A DNA stretch of 10,712 nt from Nocardioides sp. (GTDB lineage Bacteria; Actinomycetota; Actinomycetes; Propionibacteriales; Nocardioidaceae): contig JAKDNC010000069.1 of NCBI GenBank assembly GCA_030452025.1, positions 1 through 10,712 of the forward strand. Direction: 5' to 3'. Made by a program: the position numbers and the translations under genes. Below, in pieces: positions 6,864 to 10,712 of this stretch. The notes below the pieces were generated by a model that worked only from the letters and a program-made list of their open reading frames with translations, ran no database searches and was not told where the DNA came from. Each line of letters starts with the position of its first letter. Within the stretch, counting starts at the first letter, position 1.

Positions 6864-7822
6864 TGACGACCACACCTTCACAGTTGTATTCCGATGCGCC
6901 TGAACGCGCCCCCCGGGGTGGCGACGAACAGTCCCGGCTCGAGCAGTTCACCCTCGCACTCTTCATCCTGATTCCGTTCCTCGCGCTGATCGCCGCCGTA
7001 CCCATCGCCTGGGGCGGCTGGCTGAGCTGGCTCGACATCGGCATCGCCGTGACGATGTACTGGATCGGGCTCTTCGGGATCACCGTCGGCTTCCACCGAC
7101 TCTTCACCCATCGGTCCTTCAAGCCCAACCGGGGCGTGAAGATCGCACTCGCGCTCGCCGGGTCGATGGCCGTCCAGGGGCCGCTGGTCCGCTGGGTCGC
7201 CGACCATCGCAAGCACCACAAGTTCTCCGATCGCGACGGCGACCCGCACTCCCCGTGGAGGTACGGAAACAGCGTCGGCGCGCTGTCCAAGGGAATGTTC
7301 CACGCCCACGTTGGCTGGCTCTTCGACGAGGAGCAGACCCCTCAGCGCAAGTACGCCCCCGACCTGATGAAGGACAAGGATCTCGTCCGCATTTCTCGTG
7401 ACTTCTGGGTCTGGACGCTGATTTCAGTTGCCATCCCGCCGGTCATCGGCGCTCTGGTCACGATGTCGTGGACCGGCGCCTTCACTGCCTTCTTCTGGGG
7501 CAGCCTGGTCCGGGTCGCGCTGCTCCACCACGTGACCTGGTCGATCAACTCGATCTGCCACACGATCGGCGACCGCCCGTTCGTCTCCCGCGACAAGTCC
7601 GCCAACGTCTGGTGGCTGGCCATCCCCTCCGGCGGCGAGGCTTGGCACAACCTCCATCACGCCGACCCGACCTGCGCGCGTCACGGCGTACGACCCGGAC
7701 AGCTCGACGCGTCGGCGCGACTGATCTGGATGCTCGAGAAGCTCGGCTGGGTCCACGACGTGCGGTGGCCGGTCAAGGACCGGATCGAGGCCAAGCTGGT
7801 CGAGAACCAAGTGGCTGCCTGA
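6863..7822 (+). CDS. Acyl-CoA desaturase (delta-9 type, membrane di-iron)
   Basis: This 319-residue membrane enzyme should insert a cis double bond into a long-chain acyl-CoA, using O2 and electrons from a separate reductase. The three histidine boxes that hold the di-iron centre are present: HRLFTH (78-83), HRKHH (115-119) and HNLHH (262-266), plus the extra HHVTWSINSICH segment (222-233). Hydrophobic segments lie at about 30-50, 55-75, 184-200 and 205-220. The frame is open upstream to 6638, but that part would overlap the divergent DUF4442 gene; the GTG at 6863 sits right after a -10 element and gives the family-like short polar N-terminus. Mycobacterial DesA3 is the nearest named relative I know of but is longer (about 427 residues). 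No ferredoxin or reductase gene is nearby. A TetR gene follows after 25 bases. Confidence 0.92.
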   Translation: MTTTPSQLYSDAPERAPRGGDEQSRLEQFTLALFILIPFLALIAAVPIAWGGWLSWLDIGIAVTMYWIGLFGITVGFHRLFTHRSFKPNRGVKIALALAGSMAVQGPLVRWVADHRKHHKFSDRDGDPHSPWRYGNSVGALSKGMFHAHVGWLFDEEQTPQRKYAPDLMKDKDLVRISRDFWVWTLISVAIPPVIGALVTMSWTGAFTAFFWGSLVRVALLHHVTWSINSICHTIGDRPFVSRDKSANVWWLAIPSGGEAWHNLHHADPTCARHGVRPGQLDASARLIWMLEKLGWVHDVRWPVKDRIEAKLVENQVAA

Positions 7823-7847
7823 CCCTCGCGGCTGCGACGATGGCGCG

Positions 7848-8492
7848 ATGCCCACGTCGAGCAATCCCCGCAAGGCCACCCCGCGCAGCCGGATGACCGC
7901 CGCCGAACGCCGCGAGCAGCTGATCACCACCGCCCGTGGGCTCTTCGCCGAGCGGGGATTCGACGGCGCCACCGTCGAGATGGTCGCGGCCCGGGCCGAG
8001 GTCTCCAAGCCCGTCGTCTACGAACACTTCGGCGGCAAGGAGGGCTTGTACGCCGTCGTGGTCGACCGCGAAGTCACCCACCTGCTCGCCATGATGCGCT
8101 CCGCGCTCACCAGCGGCACGTCGCGCACGCTGCTCGAGCAGGCCGCACTCACACTCCTCGACTACATCGAGGTGCAGCCGGACGGATTCCGGATCCTGGT
8201 GCGCGACTCCCCCATCGGCACCCGTGGCGTCAGCTTCCAATCGATCATCGGCGACACCGCCTCACGGGTGGAGGGGATCCTCGTCGACCAGTTCAAGAAG
8301 CGTGGGCTCGACGCCAACACCGCGCCGATGTACGCGCAGATGCTGGTGGGCATGGTCGGAACCACCGGCCAGTGGTGGATGGCCACGGACGGGAAACCGG
8401 CCAAGGAGGTGGTCGCCGCGCACGTGGTCAACATGGCGTGGAACGGGCTCAGCGGACTCGAGGAGGACCCGAGACTGGTCACCGGGGACTGA
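7848..8492 (+). CDS. TetR family regulator resembling mycobacterial FasR
   Basis: This 214-residue repressor-type protein has an N-terminal TetR helix-turn-helix at about 22-66 (turn and recognition helix within ATVEMVAARAEVSKPVVYEH) and an all-helical ligand domain after that. Features shared with FasR (Rv3208-type), as I remember that family, are SKPVVYEHFGGKEGLYAVVV, the DGFRILVRDSP segment (about 109-119) and MYAQMLVGMVGTTGQWW. FasR senses long-chain acyl-CoA and controls fatty acid synthase genes. Here the gene follows the desaturase after 25 bases, so it probably responds to acyl-CoA and controls the desaturase and perhaps fatty acid synthesis. The ATG at 7848 has no clear Shine-Dalgarno sequence, and a later start such as M16 is possible. 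The last 14 bases overlap the convergent VOC gene. Confidence 0.9.
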   Translation: MPTSSNPRKATPRSRMTAAERREQLITTARGLFAERGFDGATVEMVAARAEVSKPVVYEHFGGKEGLYAVVVDREVTHLLAMMRSALTSGTSRTLLEQAALTLLDYIEVQPDGFRILVRDSPIGTRGVSFQSIIGDTASRVEGILVDQFKKRGLDANTAPMYAQMLVGMVGTTGQWWMATDGKPAKEVVAAHVVNMAWNGLSGLEEDPRLVTGD

Positions 8493-8868
8493 GAACCTCG
8501 ACCCGATTCCCGGCGGCATCCCGGGTGTGAAAACGCTGGTGGCCTTCGAAGGTGTGGCGTTCGGTCCAGTCCACCTCGAAGCCGAGCTCCTCGAGCCGAG
8601 CGCCGACCGTCTCGAGCTCCCCCTCATCGTTGAGGAGCAGGGCCGGGTGCGCCTTCCGCGCCGGCATGAACGGATCCTCGACGCCGACGTGGATCTCGGC
8701 TGCCACGGCGCCGCGGTCGTCGTACGCACGAAACCAGCAGCCGCCACGGGCGGCGAGTGCCACGGGCTTGGCGACCTCGGTCATCCCGAGACCTTCGGCG
8801 TAGAACCGACGGGCGCCGCTCTCGGCGCCGGGCGGGCAGGAGACCTGCACGTGGTGGAGGCGCATCAT
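8479..8868 (-). CDS. VOC (glyoxalase/bleomycin-resistance fold) family protein
   Basis: This 129-residue protein has the paired beta-alpha-beta-beta-beta modules of the vicinal oxygen chelate superfamily: first module about 3-64, starting RLHHVQVSCPPGAE; second about 72-127, starting AHPALLL and ending GNRVEVLSP. Candidate metal ligands are H5 or H6, H60, H74 and E124, in the usual positions. It could be an isomerase, dioxygenase-like or lyase enzyme, or a small-molecule binding protein; the substrate is not evident. Its ATG (8868) overlaps the tam stop codon as ATGATG, so it is translated in an operon with tam and probably under the same MarR control. The second Met, at 8865, is an equally possible start. 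The 3' end overlaps the TetR gene by 14 bases on the opposite strand. Confidence 0.88.
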   Translation of the reverse strand: MMRLHHVQVSCPPGAESGARRFYAEGLGMTEVAKPVALAARGGCWFRAYDDRGAVAAEIHVGVEDPFMPARKAHPALLLNDEGELETVGARLEELGFEVDWTERHTFEGHQRFHTRDAAGNRVEVLSPR

Positions 8869-9638
8869 GCTGCCTTCTGGGCCACGACGAAGATCCGGCG
8901 GAACGGGAGGAGCACGCCATTCCCCTCGTCCGGATAGGCCTCGCGCAGGCGGATGCGGAGCTCCTGTGCGAAGGCCTCACGCGTGCCCTCGTCGGGCAGG
9001 GCCTGCAGCGTCGGTCGGGCTCCGGTGCCACACACCCAGTCGAAGACGGCGTCCTGGCCCTGCAGGACATGGAGGTACGTCGTCTCCCAGGCGTCGACCT
9101 CCAGCCCGAGTGGCGCCAGGCGTCGGTAGTAGTCGACCGGGTCGTGAGAGCTGGGCACCGCAACATCGCCCAGGTGCGGCGCAAAGCGGGGCTCGGCGGC
9201 GAGCTCGGCGCGGATCGCATGGCTGGGCGCAGCGAAGTTTCCCGGGACCTGGAAGGCGAACCAACCTCCGGGGGCGACGCGTCCGACCAGGGGGTCGAGG
9301 AGCTCGAGGTGGTCGGGGATCCACTGGAGGGTGGCGTTGGAGAGGAGTACGTCGACCTGTCCCGGTTGGGTGGCCCAGTCGCGCAGGTCGCCGACCTCGA
9401 AGCTCACCCCGGAGTCAGCGGGGGCGGCGCCGATCATCTCGGCACTGTCGTCGATGCCGGCGATCCTGGCCGTCGGCCAGACCTCGGTCAGGGCGACGGT
9501 GAGGTTGCCTGGCCCACAACCCAGGTCCACGACCTCGCGCGGGGACTCCACGCGCACCCGTCGGAGAAGATCGAAGAATGGTCGCCCCCGCTGGTCGGAG
9601 TAGGCGAGATACTGCCTCGGATCCCAGGTGTGGTCCAT
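8865..9638 (-). CDS. tam: Trans-aconitate 2-methyltransferase
   Basis: Tam uses S-adenosylmethionine to methylate trans-aconitate, a by-product of cis-aconitate that inhibits aconitase, so it protects the citric acid cycle. The 257 residues align well with E. coli Tam (about 252) as I recall it: W5-D6-P7 and Y10 at the start, motif I VVDLGCGPGN (36-45), acidic D63 at the end of strand 2, SNATLQWIPDH (100-110), the TTYLHVL segment and INGxxLLPF-like EGNGVLLPFRR near the end. A GTG at 9641 is in frame one codon earlier, but the ATG at 9638 is better spaced (five bases) from the Shine-Dalgarno GAAGGAG (9650-9644). It is divergent from a MarR gene, as tam is from tamR in Streptomyces, and is followed by a VOC gene with overlapping start and stop. 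Confidence 0.93.
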   Translation of the reverse strand: MDHTWDPRQYLAYSDQRGRPFFDLLRRVRVESPREVVDLGCGPGNLTVALTEVWPTARIAGIDDSAEMIGAAPADSGVSFEVGDLRDWATQPGQVDVLLSNATLQWIPDHLELLDPLVGRVAPGGWFAFQVPGNFAAPSHAIRAELAAEPRFAPHLGDVAVPSSHDPVDYYRRLAPLGLEVDAWETTYLHVLQGQDAVFDWVCGTGARPTLQALPDEGTREAFAQELRIRLREAYPDEGNGVLLPFRRIFVVAQKAA

Positions 9639-9661
9639 CACGGCTCCTTCAGTGCAGAGTC

Positions 9662-9675
9662 TCTCGATATCAAGA
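9662..9675. promoter_or_regulatory. TamR/MarR operator site 1 (tam-proximal)
   Basis: TCTCGATATCAAGA is palindromic in 6 of 7 pairs. It has the same half-sites, TCTCGA and TCAAGA, as site 2. It overlaps a possible tam -10 (TATCTT, 9677-9672 on the minus strand), so binding should block tam transcription. Confidence 0.7.
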
Positions 9676-9699
9676 TAACGTCACTCTGCGTCACCTTTG

Positions 9700-9713
9700 T
9701 CTCGATGTCAAGA
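9700..9713. promoter_or_regulatory. TamR/MarR operator site 2 (marR-proximal)
   Basis: TCTCGATGTCAAGA repeats site 1 with a single change in the two central bases; its centre lies 38 bp from that of site 1. It covers about -42 to -29 from the predicted marR transcription start, so it should give autorepression. A further half-site TCTCGA follows at 9715-9720. Confidence 0.7.
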
Positions 9714-9729
9714 TTCTCGACGGATCCGT

Positions 9730-9742
9730 TAGCATTGCGGCA
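9730..9742 (+). promoter_or_regulatory. -10 element of marR with predicted leaderless start
   Basis: TAGCAT at 9730-9735 fits TANNNT, and seven bases beyond its end is base 9742, the A of the marR ATG. No Shine-Dalgarno sequence is present. The -35 position is occupied by operator site 2 and has no TTGACA-like hexamer. Confidence 0.45.
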
Positions 9743-10227
9743 TGCACGATGAAGTGGACGAGCTGGTCGATGCCTGGACGCGCGAGCGCTCCGACCTCGA
9801 CCTGACTCCGATCGAGGTGTTCAGCCGGATCAGTCGGCTTGCGCGCCACCTCGACCTGGCCCGTCGTACCGCCTTCGCTGACCACCACATCGAGCTCTGG
9901 GAGTTCGACGTACTCGCCGCCCTGCGCCGGGCGGGCGGGAGCTACGAGCTCTCCCCCGGGCGACTGATCAGGGAAACCCTGGTCACCTCCGGCACGATGA
10001 CCAACCGCATCGACCGGCTCACCGCGCGCGGCCTCGTCGAGCGGTTACCCGACCCCAACGACCGACGCGGGGTCCTGGTCAAGCTCACCCCCGAGGGGCG
10101 CGAGGCCGTCGACGGCGCCTTCTCCGCACTGGTCGACGCCGAACGGGACTTGCTCGCCGACCTGCCCGCCAGCGATCGCACCCAGCTCGCTGCGTTGCTG
10201 CGCACGCTGATGATCCCGTTCAACTGA
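9742..10227 (+). CDS. tamR: MarR family regulator, TamR/PecS/HucR branch
   Basis: This 161-residue dimeric winged-helix regulator has a recognition helix in VTSGTMTNRIDRL (81-93) and a wing with the DPNDRRG motif (104-110). The N-terminal extra helix with W12 (DAWTRERSDLD) marks the PecS/HucR/TamR branch. In that branch a conserved Trp, an Asp and Arg residues form the ligand pocket; W12, D56 and R89 are the likely counterparts here. It is divergent from tam, with two matching operators between. The Streptomyces coelicolor TamR work reports release by trans-aconitate, cis-aconitate, citrate and isocitrate, linking tam and citric-acid-cycle genes. The same role is inferred here from context. 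The ATG at 9742 lacks a Shine-Dalgarno sequence. It is followed by 31-bp repeats and then the convergent ABC-F gene end. Confidence 0.87.
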   Translation: MHDEVDELVDAWTRERSDLDLTPIEVFSRISRLARHLDLARRTAFADHHIELWEFDVLAALRRAGGSYELSPGRLIRETLVTSGTMTNRIDRLTARGLVERLPDPNDRRGVLVKLTPEGREAVDGAFSALVDAERDLLADLPASDRTQLAALLRTLMIPFN

Positions 10228-10229
10228 CC

Positions 10230-10300
10230 GCCGAGTCGGCACGAGCTGACACCCGAGACCGCCGAGTCGGCACGAACTGACACCCGAGACCGCCGAGTCG
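10230..10300 (+). repeat. Two full and one partial copy of a 31-bp tandem repeat downstream of marR
   Basis: The unit begins GCCGAGTCGGCACGARCTG and continues ACACCCGAGACC. Copy 1 (10230-10260) and copy 2 (10261-10291) differ at one base only. A third copy keeps the first nine bases (10292-10300) and then diverges. Each unit starts with a small imperfect palindrome (GCCGA-G-TCGGC). The same unit lies in opposite orientation inside the ABC-F gene at 10585-10708. No spacers are present, so this is not a CRISPR array. Confidence 0.9.
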
Positions 10301-10351
10301 ACGTCGCGGACCTCGAGGTCGATCACCGTCCCGGCACCAGCGGTGACCCAA

Positions 10352-10712
10352 CTACTCAATGGCCTCCGCAGCCTCGAGCCACTCCAGCTCCAGCTCGTCC
10401 TTCTCCCTGTGGAGCACGTCGAGCTGTGCACCAAGGTCCGCGAGCCTCTCGTAGTCCTGGGCATGTTCGGCGAGCTGCTCGTTGAGGCCCGCTTCCTGCT
10501 CGGCAAGTCTCGTCAAACGTCGGTCGATCCGGTCGATCACCTTCCGGGCGGCGCGCTCCTCGGCGCTGCCCGTCTTGGCCTTGGGCTGCCCGACGTCAGG
10601 TCGTGCCGACTCGCCGGGTCCTGGTGTCAGTTCGTGCCGACTCGGCGAGGTTGCGTGCATGTTCGTGCCGCCTCGGCGCGTCTTGGTGTCAGTTCGCGCC
10701 GACTCGGCGGGG
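10352..10712 (-). CDS. ABC-F family ATPase, C-terminal part only
   Basis: The frame is open from the right edge to the TAG at 10352-10354, giving 120 residues of a longer protein. The last 80 or so are a charged helical coiled coil (starting EERAARKVIDRIDRRLTRL, ending LELEWLEAAEAIE). This is how actinobacterial ABC-F proteins (translation factors or ribosome-protection proteins) end, after two ATPase domains that lie outside the window. A Met at 10660 could be mistaken for a start, but family knowledge says the gene begins far upstream. The preceding 42 or so residues, rich in Arg, Thr, Ser, Pro and Gly, are encoded by four tandem copies of a 31-bp repeat and look like an inserted linker. 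The call depends on the coiled coil alone, so the exact ABC-F subgroup is unknown. Confidence 0.7.
   Translation of the reverse strand, partial: PAESARTDTKTRRGGTNMHATSPSRHELTPGPGESARPDVGQPKAKTGSAEERAARKVIDRIDRRLTRLAEQEAGLNEQLAEHAQDYERLADLGAQLDVLHREKDELELEWLEAAEAIE
10585..10708 (-). repeat. Four tandem copies of the 31-bp repeat inside the ABC-F reading frame
   Basis: Read on the minus strand, units start at 10708, 10677, 10646 and 10615, each exactly 31 bases apart. All resemble GCCGAGTCGGCACGAACTG plus ACACC and a variable tail. The copies at 10708 and 10646 are closest to the downstream copies; those at 10677 and 10615 carry several changes. Because 31 is not a multiple of three, each copy is read in a different frame (for example ESARTDT, then GGTNMHA, then SRHELTP, then ESARPDV), yet no stop occurs. 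More copies may lie beyond the edge. Confidence 0.9.

Noticed and set aside
10309..10346. GACCTCGAGGTC palindrome and a TCACCG/CGGTGA stem before the ABC-F stop, as a terminator
   Set aside because: There is no T-run and the second stem has a 12-base loop; short palindromes of this kind are common in GC-rich intergenic DNA.
10352..10660. A separate small 102-residue gene starting at the Met at 10660
   Set aside because: The frame continues open to the window edge, the Met lies within a repeat unit, and the coiled coil matches the end of ABC-F proteins.
10230..10712. CRISPR array
   Set aside because: The repeats are 31 bp and directly abutting, with no spacers and no cas genes in view; they also lie partly inside a coding frame.

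Overview
The window is a high-GC chromosomal segment from an actinobacterium, most likely Nocardioides or another member of the Nocardioidaceae. This rests on GC-rich third positions, the miaB/gluABCD pairing (also found close together in Streptomyces), a FasR-type TetR and a divergent tam/tamR pair. The genus is an inference from composition and gene content, not a measured result. Most of the window is ordinary core metabolism.

Layout from the left. (1) Bases 1-400 hold the end of a Nudix hydrolase gene. A 96-residue, very acidic, proline-rich, probably disordered protein follows. Next comes a broken gene of the AbiEi-HTH/DUF559 type: its N-terminal domain is intact, but the reading frame shifts near 1040-1050 and most of the rest is missing. 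(2) miaB, the radical-SAM tRNA methylthiotransferase, lies on the minus strand at 1268-2728. It is divergent from a complete glutamate-type ABC transporter operon, gluA-gluB-gluC-gluD (2896-6230). That operon has a perfect 18-bp palindrome at its promoter and a strong hairpin between gluB and gluC. (3) A DUF4442 hotdog-fold protein (minus strand) is divergent from an acyl-CoA desaturase. The desaturase is followed by a TetR regulator resembling mycobacterial FasR, a likely lipid-homeostasis unit. (4) A VOC protein and trans-aconitate 2-methyltransferase (tam) form a start/stop-overlapping minus-strand operon. It is divergent from a MarR regulator resembling Streptomyces TamR, and two copies of a near-palindromic operator sit in the shared promoter region. 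(5) The right edge holds the C-terminal end of an ABC-F ATPase gene (minus strand).

The most unusual structure is at the right edge. A 31-bp sequence is tandemly repeated at least four times inside the ABC-F reading frame, just before its C-terminal coiled coil. The same 31-bp sequence occurs in two full copies and one partial copy, in the opposite orientation, between marR and the ABC-F stop codon. The repeat period is not a multiple of three, yet the frame stays open.

A second pattern is that genes at the head of transcription units (gluA, the desaturase and marR most clearly) carry a TANNNT -10-like hexamer that puts the predicted transcription start on the first base of the start codon, with no Shine-Dalgarno sequence. 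Genes inside operons (gluB, gluC, gluD) have good Shine-Dalgarno sequences. This suggests widespread leaderless transcripts.
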